Positions 26,528-35,449 of a DNA stretch of 64,000 bases are shown one piece after another (within the stretch, counting starts at the first letter, position 1; each line of letters begins with the position of its first letter). A program made the translations under genes and the position numbers. Location of the stretch: assembly GCA_024280035.1 (NCBI GenBank), contig JAJRQV010000014.1:95812-159811 (forward strand), read 5' to 3'. The DNA is from Campylobacterales bacterium. GTDB taxonomy: Bacteria > Campylobacterota > Campylobacteria > Campylobacterales > Sulfurimonadaceae. Under the pieces are notes generated by a model. It made no database searches, had not been told where the DNA came from, and was given only the letters and a program-made list of their open reading frames with translations.

Positions 26528-27241
26528 ATGAGCTTTAAAATACTAGAACCACCTATTAACATTGGAGAGGATATCTCTGTAAAATCTTTTGAAATGATTC
26601 ATGCGGAAGCAGTTGAATATGAAGGGTTTGCTCGTTTTGATGAAAATGAGAGAGCTTTAGTGGAAAGACTTATTCATACGACCACTTGTTTTGATCAAGT
26701 TATAGACAATATTTACTTCTCTTCAAATGCGATGCTAAAGCTTAAAGATTTACTTGAAAGAAAAGCAAAACTTATCGTTGATACCAACATGATTCGTTCA
26801 GGATTAAGTAAATTCTATTTAGATAAGTATGAAAATGAAGTTATCTGTTATGTGAATGAGCCTGAAGTTTTTGAGATGGCCAAGATAAATGAGACAACAC
26901 GTTCTTACGCAGCAGTTGAGCTTGCTATTGAAAAGTTTAAAGATGAGCCTATGGTTCTTGCTTGTGGAAATGCCCCGACGTATATTTATGCGGCTGTAAA
27001 TGCTCTTATTAAACATAAAATTAACTTAGATAATGTCATTCTCCTCCTTTTTCCAGTAGGTTTTGTGAATGTTGTAGAGTCAAAAGTGTATGGACGAGAG
27101 TTTATGGAACATTTTGGATGTGAGGGAATTATTTTAGAGGGAAGGTATGGAGCATCTACTATGGTGGTTGCTTCTTTACATGCGGCTTACCGACTGATAA
27201 AAGATTATGATACCGAATTTGGAAAGTACAATGGCAAGTAA
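26528..27241 (+). CDS. cbiC: Precorrin-8X / cobalt-precorrin-8 methylmutase
   Basis: The 237-residue protein has SFEMIHAEA near residue 20 (the His is the CbiC/CobH catalytic residue), DTNMIRSGLSK, CYVNEPEVFEMAK, RSYAAVELAIEKF and ACGNAPTYIYAAVNAL. It moves the C-11 methyl group to C-12 to give (cobalt-)cobyrinic acid. It is the first gene of the right-hand cobalamin operon and overlaps the ferredoxin gene by 11 bp. Confidence 0.92.
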   Translation: MSFKILEPPINIGEDISVKSFEMIHAEAVEYEGFARFDENERALVERLIHTTTCFDQVIDNIYFSSNAMLKLKDLLERKAKLIVDTNMIRSGLSKFYLDKYENEVICYVNEPEVFEMAKINETTRSYAAVELAIEKFKDEPMVLACGNAPTYIYAAVNALIKHKINLDNVILLLFPVGFVNVVESKVYGREFMEHFGCEGIILEGRYGASTMVVASLHAAYRLIKDYDTEFGKYNGK

Positions 27242-27740
27242 GCTAACTAACTCTCATTCTTCTTCCCAGTATGGTGCAAACCCTGTAAAAAAAGACGAAA
27301 TTCGTTTAAATGAGATGGGTTCAGAAGTGGTAGAAGGTTATACCTGTAAACCAAAAGATTATGACCCTGAGCGTGCCATTATGCATTATAAGACGCTTCT
27401 TCTTTTATGTGATGATGAGAGATGTGGAAAAGCGGGTAAAACAGATATGGCTTCAGAATTAAGAGAGATACTAAAAGAGATGGGTTTGAATAAGGGTGAA
27501 AATCGAATTAAGGTCTCTCGTACAGGCTGTTATGGTACCTGTAGATTTAGACAGGTATGTCAGGTAACCGGAAATACCCAAGCCAATGGAAATACAAAAA
27601 ACAATGCCTTATGGTTAAAAAATACGCATCTTTTTAAAGAAGAAAAATGGAGAGAAATATTTAAGCTTTTATCTGAAGATAAGACCTTACGTGAAGAGTT
27701 AGATAAGGAAGCCTTTATCCCCATGAAAGTGTATTACTAA
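27231..27740 (+). CDS. Thioredoxin-like [2Fe-2S] ferredoxin in the cobalamin operon
   Basis: The roughly 169-residue protein carries LLLCDDERCGKAG and, about 35 residues later, SRTGCYGTCRFRQVC. The Cys-x4-Cys ... Cys-x3-Cys spacing is that of the thioredoxin-fold 2Fe-2S ferredoxins. ATG 27231 was preferred over 27207 because it follows GGAAAG and overlaps cbiC only slightly. Its place between cbiC and cbiD suggests it feeds electrons to a redox step of corrin synthesis, such as cobalt reduction or ring reduction. The partner is unknown. Confidence 0.75.
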   Translation: MASKLTNSHSSSQYGANPVKKDEIRLNEMGSEVVEGYTCKPKDYDPERAIMHYKTLLLLCDDERCGKAGKTDMASELREILKEMGLNKGENRIKVSRTGCYGTCRFRQVCQVTGNTQANGNTKNNALWLKNTHLFKEEKWREIFKLLSEDKTLREELDKEAFIPMKVYY

Positions 27741-27746
27741 GATACA

Positions 27747-28844
27747 ATGAGCCAAGAGCTTCGTAGCGGTTATTCCACAGGCACTCATGCAACGGCTATC
27801 TTAGGTACTGTGCTTGAGTTTTATAAAGAGAGTTCAATACTAGAAAAAATAGAGGTATTTTTACCTCAAGAAAAAACAGCTCTGATAGATGTAAAGTATG
27901 AAAGTCCTAAGCATTTTAGTACCATTAAAACAGATAATGATGATATGGATGTGACTAAAGGTTGTTGCATACATGTACGCTTATATAATGAGAAACCAGA
28001 AGGTTTAAGTGAACAAAATCCTTCTGTTTTAGAGTTTAAGGGAAATAAACTTTATCTGTATGCGGGAAAAGGTCTGGGCATAGTGACAAAAAAAGGTTTA
28101 AAAATTAGTCCCAGTTTTCCAGCTATTAATCCAGTACCCTTGGAGATGATGCAGACGATTGCTTCGACTGTTTTACAAAAAGGTCAAGAAAGATTACATC
28201 TTGTGTTTTCGGTGGATAACGGAGAAAAAATATCTAAACAGACAGCAAATGCAAAGGTCGGTGTGATAGGTGGCATCTCAATTTTAGGAACAAGAGGTAT
28301 TGTTAAAACTATTTCTGCGGGTGCTTATATAGAGAGTATTAAATCAGAGATATCTGTTGTTGATGCAAATGATTATAAGACGATAGTCTTTACCTTAGGA
28401 AACTCGGCACATGATTATGCCAAAGTTCATTATGATGAAATCCAGATTGTAGAAATTGGTAATTTTATTTATGATGCCAGTGAACTTTTGAAAAACAAGA
28501 GGTTTACAAAGTTGGTTTTTATTACTGCTGTAGCCAAAATGGCAAAGGTGGGACAAGGTTTTAAAAATACACATAACCGTTATGGAACAATGGACTTTGT
28601 TATTATAAAATCATGGATAAAAGATGAATTGAATTTTGATTTACAGGGGGAAGACTTTTTAACCCTAAAGGCTGTTTTGCAGACCTTACCCGAAGATAAA
28701 ATCATACCATTTGTAAAGGTTTTAGGCAGTAAGGCAGCCTTGTCTTTTAAAAAATGGTTTGAAGAGTTAGGTTTAGGTATAAAAGAAGTAGAAACAATAA
28801 CTCTTGAACATAACAAGGGCATCAAAAAGGAGATTAAATGGTAA
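27747..28844 (+). CDS. cbiD: Cobalt-precorrin-5B C1-methyltransferase
   Basis: The 365-residue protein starts with RSGYSTGTHATA, the CbiD N-terminal signature. It then has DDMDVTKG, GKGLGIVTKKGLKI, NPVPLEMM, GGISILGTRGIV and a late VAKMAKVGQG. CbiD methylates C-1 in the anaerobic pathway with S-adenosylmethionine. It lies 6 bp after the ferredoxin gene and overlaps cbiET by 7 bp. Confidence 0.93.
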   Translation: MSQELRSGYSTGTHATAILGTVLEFYKESSILEKIEVFLPQEKTALIDVKYESPKHFSTIKTDNDDMDVTKGCCIHVRLYNEKPEGLSEQNPSVLEFKGNKLYLYAGKGLGIVTKKGLKISPSFPAINPVPLEMMQTIASTVLQKGQERLHLVFSVDNGEKISKQTANAKVGVIGGISILGTRGIVKTISAGAYIESIKSEISVVDANDYKTIVFTLGNSAHDYAKVHYDEIQIVEIGNFIYDASELLKNKRFTKLVFITAVAKMAKVGQGFKNTHNRYGTMDFVIIKSWIKDELNFDLQGEDFLTLKAVLQTLPEDKIIPFVKVLGSKAALSFKKWFEELGLGIKEVETITLEHNKGIKKEIKW

Positions 28845-30001
28845 CAATAGCAGGTTCAGGAATGGGTCCATATACTTTTGATAATTTAAATATAGACTTT
28901 GAGCCTTTTGATTTTATCTTTTGTGATCAAAACTTTGAGACAGATTTAGAAAATGTGATTAAAGGAAGTTTTAAAGTAGTTAAAGAAAAAATATTAAAAA
29001 ATTTAGACAAAGATATCTTGTATATTGTAAGTGGTTCTCCTAGCTTCTTTTCAGGGGCAATTTTTATTTTAAATGTACTAAAAAGAGAAAATATAGCCTA
29101 TAAGGTGATAGATAATACCTCTTCTTTAAATTATATGTTAGCCCATGAAGGTCTCTCTTTAGTTAAAACGGGCATCGTTACCTTACATGGAAAGTCAGAT
29201 ATAGACTTGGAGAACTTTTTAGTAAAAGAGAACACTTTTATTATTTGTGATGAAAATACTCCAAGGCTTTTAAGTAAGGCTATGACGTACTTAGATGAAG
29301 AAGATTATACAATTACCTTGGGTGAACACTTTGGTTATGAGGATGAAAAGTTTTCTTTTCCTAGTCTAAAGCATATTGTACAAAACCCTCCGAAAATGCC
29401 GTATTCTATTTTACTAAAAAGAAATTTCAAAGTGCTTCCAACTATTTCAAGTGAAGACTCTATTGAACATGAAAATGGCATGATTACAAAGTCCTACAAA
29501 AGACATGTCTCTTTACAAAACCTAGATCTTGTTCCTAACCTTCTTTTATGGGATGTTGGGGCAGGTTCAGGCTCTGTTAGTATTGATGGGTTTAAAAGGT
29601 ATAAGGTACAGAGCATACTCTTTGAAAAGAATAAAAAACGTGCAGAGATGATTAAAAATTCTCTTAAAAAGCATAAAATCTTAAGTACTAAACTTTATAT
29701 AGGTGAAGCAAGTGAAGATTATAAAAAAGAAGAGAGTACTCCGGATAGAATCTTTGTTGGTGGAGGAGGTGCTAAGGTGATAAAAGAGCTAGACTACCTT
29801 TATGGGAAGTTAGCCGAGGGAGGTTTAATGGTGGCCAACTTTGTGACCTTAGAACACCTAACAACTGCCATAAATACTTTGAAAAAAGCTAAAATAGATT
29901 TTGATATAAAAAGTATCTCTTTAACAACTTACAAGATGAGCCTGTTAATGCCTGAGCCTGAACGTATCATGCATCAAATTATTGTAAAAAAAGTTTCTTA
30001 A
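28838..30001 (+). CDS. cbiET: Fused cobalt-precorrin-7 C5-methyltransferase / cobalt-precorrin-6B C15-methyltransferase (decarboxylating)
   Basis: The 387-residue protein joins two domains. Residues 1 to about 195 form a tetrapyrrole methylase (CbiE) with TIAGSGMG and ILYIVSGSPSFFSG. Residues about 200-387 form a Rossmann methyltransferase (CbiT) with LLLWDVGAGSGSVSIDG, GEASED and DRIFVGGGG. The fusion is the same as in CobL. Together they methylate C-5 and C-15 and decarboxylate the acetate at C-12. The C-terminal domain runs to the usual length, so the fusion looks intact. Confidence 0.9.
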   Translation: MVTIAGSGMGPYTFDNLNIDFEPFDFIFCDQNFETDLENVIKGSFKVVKEKILKNLDKDILYIVSGSPSFFSGAIFILNVLKRENIAYKVIDNTSSLNYMLAHEGLSLVKTGIVTLHGKSDIDLENFLVKENTFIICDENTPRLLSKAMTYLDEEDYTITLGEHFGYEDEKFSFPSLKHIVQNPPKMPYSILLKRNFKVLPTISSEDSIEHENGMITKSYKRHVSLQNLDLVPNLLLWDVGAGSGSVSIDGFKRYKVQSILFEKNKKRAEMIKNSLKKHKILSTKLYIGEASEDYKKEESTPDRIFVGGGGAKVIKELDYLYGKLAEGGLMVANFVTLEHLTTAINTLKKAKIDFDIKSISLTTYKMSLLMPEPERIMHQIIVKKVS

Positions 30002-30098
30002 GGCCTTCCTTTTTTTCTTGTCAAAGAGGATTGATAAAAGAGCATTAAATAAGCCTGTAAAAGATATATTTGCAGAGCTAAACCTAGTAAGGAATAAT

Positions 30099-30848
30099 AT
30101 GATTAAATTTGTAGGCGCAGGTCCCGGAGATGCTGAGCTTATTACCGTCAAGGGAATGAAAGCTTTAAAAGAGGCAGAGGTTGTACTTTATACAGGTTCT
30201 CTTGTACCTAAAGAGTTGTTAGACTGGTGTAAGTATGATGCAATTATTGCTAATTCTGCGGATATGGCATATGAGGATATTTTTTCTTTTATTCAAAAAC
30301 ATCATACGAAAAAGTTTGTTAGACTGCATACGGGCGACTCTTCTATTTACTCTACTACAGCCAAACAGATAGAGTTTTTAAAAGCTGAGGGCATACCGTA
30401 CGAGACAATACCGGGGGTTACTGCAGCCTTTGGTGCGGCAGCTGCTTTAAATATTGAGTATACCATTCCGGGTGTCTCGCAAACGCTTATTATTTCAAGG
30501 GTTGAGGGACGTACTCCTAATCCTGAATCTTTAAAGCAACTTTTATCAAATAAAAATAGCTCGTTTGCTTTTTATCTTTCTATTACTTTGATAAAAAAGT
30601 TAAAAACCACTGCCTTTGAACTTGGATACCTTAAAGATACCCCATGTTGGGTAGTTGAGAAAGCAACATGGGCTGACGAAAAAGTTTATAAGGGTACAAT
30701 TTCAAATATTGAAGAGAGTGTATCTCATATAAAAGGTGTGGCATTGATTTTGTTTGGAGAGTATCTTAATCAAGAAGCAACTATTGAGTCGCATCTGTAT
30801 GATAAAAAATATAAAAAAGAGGGTTCTAAATCCTCAAAGTCCTTATAA
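30099..30848 (+). CDS. cbiF: Cobalt-precorrin-4 C11-methyltransferase
   Basis: From ATG 30099, with AAGGA 5 bp upstream, the protein is 249 residues, normal for CbiF/CobM. It has VGAGPGDAELITVKGMKAL, VVLYTGSLVP, RLHTGDSSIYSTT, TIPGVTAAFGAAAAL and YTIPGVSQTLI, with FALYLSI-like and ILFGEYL later. The frame is open back to TTG 30018, but the extra 27 residues lack family similarity and were left out. The enzyme methylates C-11 using S-adenosylmethionine. It sits between cbiET and cbiG in the operon. Confidence 0.92.
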   Translation: MIKFVGAGPGDAELITVKGMKALKEAEVVLYTGSLVPKELLDWCKYDAIIANSADMAYEDIFSFIQKHHTKKFVRLHTGDSSIYSTTAKQIEFLKAEGIPYETIPGVTAAFGAAAALNIEYTIPGVSQTLIISRVEGRTPNPESLKQLLSNKNSSFAFYLSITLIKKLKTTAFELGYLKDTPCWVVEKATWADEKVYKGTISNIEESVSHIKGVALILFGEYLNQEATIESHLYDKKYKKEGSKSSKSL

Positions 30849-30857
30849 AGAGTAAAC

Positions 30858-31889
30858 ATGAAAATAGCCATAGCCACGATTAACAATCCCTCCTTAGAAG
30901 CTGCTAAAAAACTTCTTCCTTTTTTAAAAGAGCATGAATGCAGTGTTTTTAATAAGGCAGAGGAGTCAGAGGGTTTTTACAAGTTTGATAAGGTTGATGA
31001 TATCTTGCCTACTGCTTGGGCAGAGTTTGATGCTATTATCTTTTTAATGGCAACTGGTGCAGTTATTCGTAAGATTGCACCGCATTTAAAAGATAAGGCA
31101 ACAGATCCTGCGGTATTGATTATGACCTTAGACTTAAAACGTGTTATTCCTCTTCTTTCAGGGCATTTAGGCGGGGCAAATGAACTGGCCAATGAACTCA
31201 GGCAAAAGATAGAAGGATGTGTAAACTTTGTTACTACTGCTTCGGACCAGATAAAAGTACTTGCCTTTGATATGTATGCTAAAAAACATGGGTATGCTAT
31301 CTCAAACCTTAAGTCTTTGGCAGAAGTTTCAAATGCTATTATCAACAAGAAAAAAGTACAGGTGATTAGTTATCCCAGTCTTATTGAAGAGGTGAAAAAC
31401 TTTGAAGGGTATAAGGAAGAGAATTTTGACTTTTTTATGCCGGATGATTTAGCCTCTATTGATGCGACAATACCATGCGTTTATATTACTCCTCAAAAAC
31501 TTTCATACAGTTCTTTGCAAATTCATCCCAAAGAGATATCACTTGGGCTTGGGATGAACAGAGGTACCCCAAAAGAAGAAATTTCTCTTGCAGTAAGAAG
31601 GTTCTGTTTTGAACATGGTTTGGAGTCAAAACAGATTAAAAATTTGGCAAGTTTTACGGCAAAGTCAGATGAAGAAGGTCTTTTGCAGTACGCACAAGGA
31701 AAAGACCTTTGTTTTTTTAATGAAGAAGAAATTAATGCCCTAGAGCAAGACTTTTCGCCCTCTCAAGCATCAAAGTTTTTTAATATCAAAGGTGTGGCTG
31801 AACCCGCATCTCTTTTAGCAAGTAAAAATAAGACACTTTTTTTAAGTAAAAGAATTTATGGTGGTGTAACTATCGCTGCTTCATTTTAA
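30858..31889 (+). CDS. cbiG: Cobalt-precorrin-5A hydrolase
   Basis: The 343-residue protein has FLMATGAVIRKIAPHLKDKATDPAV and PLLSGHLGGANELA, both CbiG N-terminal hallmarks. The C-terminal domain has SLGLGMNRGTPKEEI and GVAEPASLLAS. CbiG opens the lactone and releases the C-2 fragment as acetaldehyde, the ring-contraction follow-up in the anaerobic route. Full length. It is followed by cbiH after 8 bp, matching the reaction order. Confidence 0.92.
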   Translation: MKIAIATINNPSLEAAKKLLPFLKEHECSVFNKAEESEGFYKFDKVDDILPTAWAEFDAIIFLMATGAVIRKIAPHLKDKATDPAVLIMTLDLKRVIPLLSGHLGGANELANELRQKIEGCVNFVTTASDQIKVLAFDMYAKKHGYAISNLKSLAEVSNAIINKKKVQVISYPSLIEEVKNFEGYKEENFDFFMPDDLASIDATIPCVYITPQKLSYSSLQIHPKEISLGLGMNRGTPKEEISLAVRRFCFEHGLESKQIKNLASFTAKSDEEGLLQYAQGKDLCFFNEEEINALEQDFSPSQASKFFNIKGVAEPASLLASKNKTLFLSKRIYGGVTIAASF

Positions 31890-31897
31890 GGAATCAC

Positions 31898-32698
31898 ATG
31901 GGAAAATTAACCTTAGTATCAACCGGTGCTGGTGGGAGTCGGTATCTCACACAAGAAGCGATTAACGCTATAGAAGAAGCAGACTTAATTGTTGCGTATA
32001 CCAAGTATGCCAAAGATCTTCCCGAGTTAATGTCAGATAAGGAAGTTTATACCACACCTATGACAAAAGAGATAGAAAGAGTATCTCACGCAGTTGAAGA
32101 GGCAAAAAAAGGTAGAACAGTTGCGCTTATCTCTAATGGAGACGCCAATGTATATGCCATGGGCTCATTAGTTGTTGAACTTATTGATGTAAATGATTAT
32201 TGGGATGATATAGACTACCATTCACTTCCGGGTATTTCATCTGTTTTAGCATTAGCTTCTGAAGTCGGTGCCCCTTTATCTCAAGACTTTTGTCTTATTT
32301 CACTTTCAGATCGATTAACAGACTTTGATTTGATTCAAAAAAGAATAGCCTTTGCATTAGAAGCAGACTTTGTTATTTCCATCTATAACCCTAAAAGTAG
32401 AAGCCGTTTAGAACCTTATAATCAGATGTTGGAAAAACTCAAATCTATAGAGCCTTCTCGACCTGTTGTCATTGCAAGAGATTTAGGTCGGCAAGAGCAG
32501 ATGATTAGGATTATTACAGCCAAAGAACTTATAGAGGCGGGTATAGAAAACACCGATGTGAATATGTCTACTACACTACTGATAGGAAACTCTACGTCTA
32601 AGTTAACGAAGAATGGAAAAGTGCTTACTCCTAGAGGTTATCTTAATAAATATGAATTAAGTGGAAACCAAAAAGAGGGGTGGCGAAAAGAGGATTAA
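31898..32698 (+). CDS. cbiH: Cobalt-precorrin-3 C17-methyltransferase (ring contraction)
   Basis: The 266-residue tetrapyrrole methylase has STGAGGSRYLTQEAINAIEEAD, VALISNGDANVYAMGSLVVEL (S-adenosylmethionine site), SLPGISSVLALASEVGAPLSQDF and a C-terminal MSTTLLIGNSTSK and TPRGY, typical of CbiH/CobJ. It methylates C-17 and drives ring contraction. The last 4 bp overlap the convergent cbiL. Confidence 0.92.
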   Translation: MGKLTLVSTGAGGSRYLTQEAINAIEEADLIVAYTKYAKDLPELMSDKEVYTTPMTKEIERVSHAVEEAKKGRTVALISNGDANVYAMGSLVVELIDVNDYWDDIDYHSLPGISSVLALASEVGAPLSQDFCLISLSDRLTDFDLIQKRIAFALEADFVISIYNPKSRSRLEPYNQMLEKLKSIEPSRPVVIARDLGRQEQMIRIITAKELIEAGIENTDVNMSTTLLIGNSTSKLTKNGKVLTPRGYLNKYELSGNQKEGWRKED

Positions 32699-33369
32699 TC
32701 TCTTTTTGCAAAGTTAAGAAAAAGGGTCATGTACTTTTGTACTTTTTTTATTTTAGAAGCTGTGATTTTAGCATCTTCTAAGTACATATTTTCAAAGGTG
32801 TGAAAGTCACCTTCTCCTAGTGATGTGGTATCCATACCAATCTTAGGACGCATTAAAATCTCTGTTCTTTTTACTTTAAACCTAGGGTTGATAGGTTTGA
32901 TATATAACTCTTCATCCCCCAAACATAAGGCTTTTTTCACCTCTGCAGAAGCAGCTGAAAATGAGGTTACTCCAGCAATGACCTCACAGCTATTACACAG
33001 CTCAAAATTCTTCTTTTTAATAATGTCTAAAAGGTAATAAATACTTGAATACACTGCTGCGTCACCTAAGGTTACAAAACATACCGTCCCATACTCTTGG
33101 GCAGACTGAACAATAATCTCTGCCTCATTGACCCAGTCTTGCTGAATAAAACGCATGGGAGAGTAGACGGGAATAATCGTTTTTTCAATACCTAAAAGTT
33201 CCAAGGCCGCACTTACAATTTTATAAGAAATTGATTTGTCAAAACTCTGGTCTTCACTTTTAGTAGGTATACAAATAGCATCACATTCTTTAAACGTATT
33301 TAAGGCTTTAAGGGTTAATAATTCAACATCACCCGGTCCCAAAGAGACCATATATAATTTCTCATTCAT
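32695..33369 (-). CDS. cbiL: Cobalt-precorrin-2 C20-methyltransferase
   Basis: The 224-residue tetrapyrrole methylase starts YMVSLGPGDVELLTLKAL, the CbiL/CobI signature. FVTLGDAAVYSSIYYLLD and EVIAGVTSFSAASA follow. It methylates C-20 of cobalt-factor II. The length is normal. It has its own promoter (TATAAT on the minus strand inside a palindrome about 45 bp upstream) and is the only methyltransferase of the right-hand cluster on the opposite strand. Confidence 0.92.
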   Translation of the reverse strand: MNEKLYMVSLGPGDVELLTLKALNTFKECDAICIPTKSEDQSFDKSISYKIVSAALELLGIEKTIIPVYSPMRFIQQDWVNEAEIIVQSAQEYGTVCFVTLGDAAVYSSIYYLLDIIKKKNFELCNSCEVIAGVTSFSAASAEVKKALCLGDEELYIKPINPRFKVKRTEILMRPKIGMDTTSLGEGDFHTFENMYLEDAKITASKIKKVQKYMTLFLNFAKRD

Positions 33370-33407
33370 GGGCGCAATTTTAGCATATATTAAAGGGTAG
33401 CCTTTGA

Positions 33408-33421
33408 AAGATTATAATCTT
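33408..33421 (-). promoter_or_regulatory. Palindromic -10 region upstream of cbiL
   Basis: AAGATTATAATCTT is a perfect 14-bp palindrome containing TATAAT on both strands. It lies about 40 bp before the cbiL ATG and may serve as its -10 box. The rest of the 33370-33560 spacer shows nothing I can name. Confidence 0.4.
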
Positions 33422-33560
33422 ATCTTTGTATAGGTAAAGATTGTTAGATATGAAGTTAAAAATGGTTTTAATTAAGTCGTAATTTTTGTCTGGGGTGCTC
33501 TAAGCTAGAAAATAGGTACTTTCTAAGGCAGAAGTAGATAAAGCAGTAAACAGAAGTCAT

Positions 33561-34640
33561 TTATTTCCAAACACCAGCAATAGCTCTATTACAATGGGGG
33601 CAAGCCCCCTTTACAAGATTATTTTCAAAAATTTCTTCATATCGTCTTTGTATTAAAAGTGCTCCACAAGAGGGGCATGAAGTCTCATTTAAAAAAGGGA
33701 CATTTCCAAAATAGAGATGATACAGCCCTTGTGCAGAAGCAATTTCATAAGCATTTAAAAGACTCTGTGTCGAAGTCGTAGAATACGAGAGCATCTGATT
33801 ATCTGGAAGAAAAGCAGAAAGGTGCCAAGGAACATGTGAGCCTAACTCTTCATCAATAAAATAAGCCATTTTCTTTAACTCTTCATCAGAATCATTAATG
33901 CCATCAATAAGTAAGCTTGTTATCTCCAACCAGATAGATGTATGTGCAAGAATACGAAGGTTCTCTCTGATGGCACAAAGTTCAACGCCTAACTCATTTT
34001 TATAATACGAAGGTGAAAATGATTTAAGGTCAACATGAACTGCGTCTAACCATGTGGGCATATCATGGGCTATCTCTTCACTCATATATGCCGAAGTCTG
34101 CATAACACATTTAATTCCCTTATCTTTAGCAATAAGACCTATCTCTTTAGCGTAAGGGTAATAAACAATAGGTTCGTTGTAACCAAAGGAGATGATTTTA
34201 ATGTCTTGTTCAAGGGCAAGTTTAACAATCTCAATGGGGCTTAAAAAGAGGGGTTCAACATTAGAAAAATGTTGTGAAATTTGATGGTTTTGACAAGAAG
34301 GACAGCGCATATTACAACCTACCGTTCCAATACATAAGACTGAAGCACCGGGCATAAAATGTAAAAAAGGACGATTTTCTATATAATCAATACTTAAGGC
34401 AGAGGGTTTGTCTTTTGTGATACCGATAAGTTCTTGCCCTATATTTTTTTGGTTTGCGCACAGACCTACTTCATTGGCTTTAAGCTGACAATAATGTTGA
34501 CAAATCATACAGGTTATATATTGATGGTGTTTTGTAAAATAGCTTAGACTTTTGGTATTACCCTCTTCAGGTTTACTGTTTGAGGATAGGTTCATCTCTG
34601 TGCTTTTCAACTTGAAAGGTAAAAACTTGGGGATGTTCAT
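33561..34640 (-). CDS. amrS: AmmeMemoRadiSam system radical SAM enzyme
   Basis: The 359-residue protein has the radical SAM cluster motif GCNMRCPSC (Cys-x3-Cys-x2-Cys), preceded by CMICQHYCQLKANEVGLC. HVDLKSFSPSYYKNELG follows in the barrel, and late Cys pairs (CPSCGALLIQRRYEE, CPHCNRAI) suggest extra metal binding. This is the AmrS family. The start at 34640 overlaps the AMMECR1 gene by 68 bp, while ATG 34595 would cut the overlap to 23 bp and loses no conserved residue. Function of the system is unknown. It is cotranscribed with amrA. Confidence 0.85.
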   Translation of the reverse strand: MNIPKFLPFKLKSTEMNLSSNSKPEEGNTKSLSYFTKHHQYITCMICQHYCQLKANEVGLCANQKNIGQELIGITKDKPSALSIDYIENRPFLHFMPGASVLCIGTVGCNMRCPSCQNHQISQHFSNVEPLFLSPIEIVKLALEQDIKIISFGYNEPIVYYPYAKEIGLIAKDKGIKCVMQTSAYMSEEIAHDMPTWLDAVHVDLKSFSPSYYKNELGVELCAIRENLRILAHTSIWLEITSLLIDGINDSDEELKKMAYFIDEELGSHVPWHLSAFLPDNQMLSYSTTSTQSLLNAYEIASAQGLYHLYFGNVPFLNETSCPSCGALLIQRRYEEIFENNLVKGACPHCNRAIAGVWK

Positions 34641-35142
34641 TTAGGTTGTTTATTCCACTCTCATTTAGAAGTTGGGAAAAAAACTCATCAAAACTAGACA
34701 GTTTCGTCCAAACCTGAGGTAAAAAAGCGGCTTGTTTCTTACCCAAAGAGATAACTAAACCATCTTCTTTAGGTTTAACATTTTTTTTAATATCATCACT
34801 GTTTTCATAAATTAGTTCTCTTAAAGGCGTCAATAGAGAGAGCTCAAGGCTTATTTGAAGATACTCCGAAGTACTTAAAGGTTCAAATCTTTCATCTTGA
34901 AAGGCTGCAGTTTTGGCATGATGGATAATGCCTTCTAAAAGGGATTCTTGGGTAAAAATAGAACCGCTTAATCCTCTGAGTTCATTATTTAAATATAAGC
35001 TGACAAAAGAGGAAAGAGGTTTATCTAAGATAGGATAGTCTTTAAGAAGCTGTTTTTTATTAATCGTTGTTTGTGCTTCCAAAACTTCAGTAATAGACTC
35101 TCTAGCAATATCTAACAGAAGTGACTGAGACATACCTACCAC
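34573..35142 (-). CDS. amrA: AmmeMemoRadiSam system protein A (AMMECR1 domain)
   Basis: The 189-residue protein is an AMMECR1 domain with SFVSLYLNNELRGLSGSIF, HHAKTAAFQDERFEPLS and ELSLLTPLREL. The canonical family pattern is FVTL..G.LRGCIG, so this copy lacks the usual Cys (GLSGS replaces GCIG-type). It overlaps the radical SAM gene. The third member, a Memo-like dioxygenase (AmrB), is not in this window. Confidence 0.82.
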   Translation of the reverse strand: MVGMSQSLLLDIARESITEVLEAQTTINKKQLLKDYPILDKPLSSFVSLYLNNELRGLSGSIFTQESLLEGIIHHAKTAAFQDERFEPLSTSEYLQISLELSLLTPLRELIYENSDDIKKNVKPKEDGLVISLGKKQAAFLPQVWTKLSSFDEFFSQLLNESGINNLNEHPQVFTFQVEKHRDEPILKQ

Positions 35143-35175
35143 CTTAAATGTTTATTACTTTATTATAGCGTAACT

Positions 35176-35387
35176 CTAAAAGTCTTCATCTTCTAAGCAG
35201 GGATCACTTCCTTCGGAGACAATACAATAAGGGGAATCTTTTTCATAAATAAGAAGATAAGGGTCAATAAAAGCATATACAATATCAGGACCTGTTCCCA
35301 CACGTATTGCCTTCTTGGAGATACTGTTCATGAGTTCTTGGGTGGGTTATGAAAAAGACAAAAGATAAGAATAAGAAAATTAGGCAT
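35176..35387 (-). pseudogene. Small secreted protein broken by a one-base frameshift
   Basis: An AAGGAG ribosome-binding site precedes ATG 35387. The frame encodes a signal-like MPNFLILIFCLFHN and then PPKNS, stopping at TGA 35330-35328. In the next frame, from inside this region to TAG 35178-35176, the sequence reads TQELMNSISKKAIRVGTGPD and continues PYCIVSEGSDPCLEDEDF. One extra C in the CCC run would join them as HNPTQELMNSISKK. I infer a single-base deletion. The product, about 70 residues with two cysteines, is of unknown family. This is the only coding content I see in the 35143-35449 spacer. Confidence 0.5.
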
Positions 35388-35449
35388 AATAACTCCTTGT
35401 ATCTCTAGTAATAGAAGAAGTTTACTTGAAAGGTTTTCAAATATACGAA

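Noticed and set aside
30018..30098. N-terminal extension of cbiF from TTG 30018
   Set aside because: The 27 extra residues have no match to the family, and a good ribosome-binding site precedes ATG 30099.
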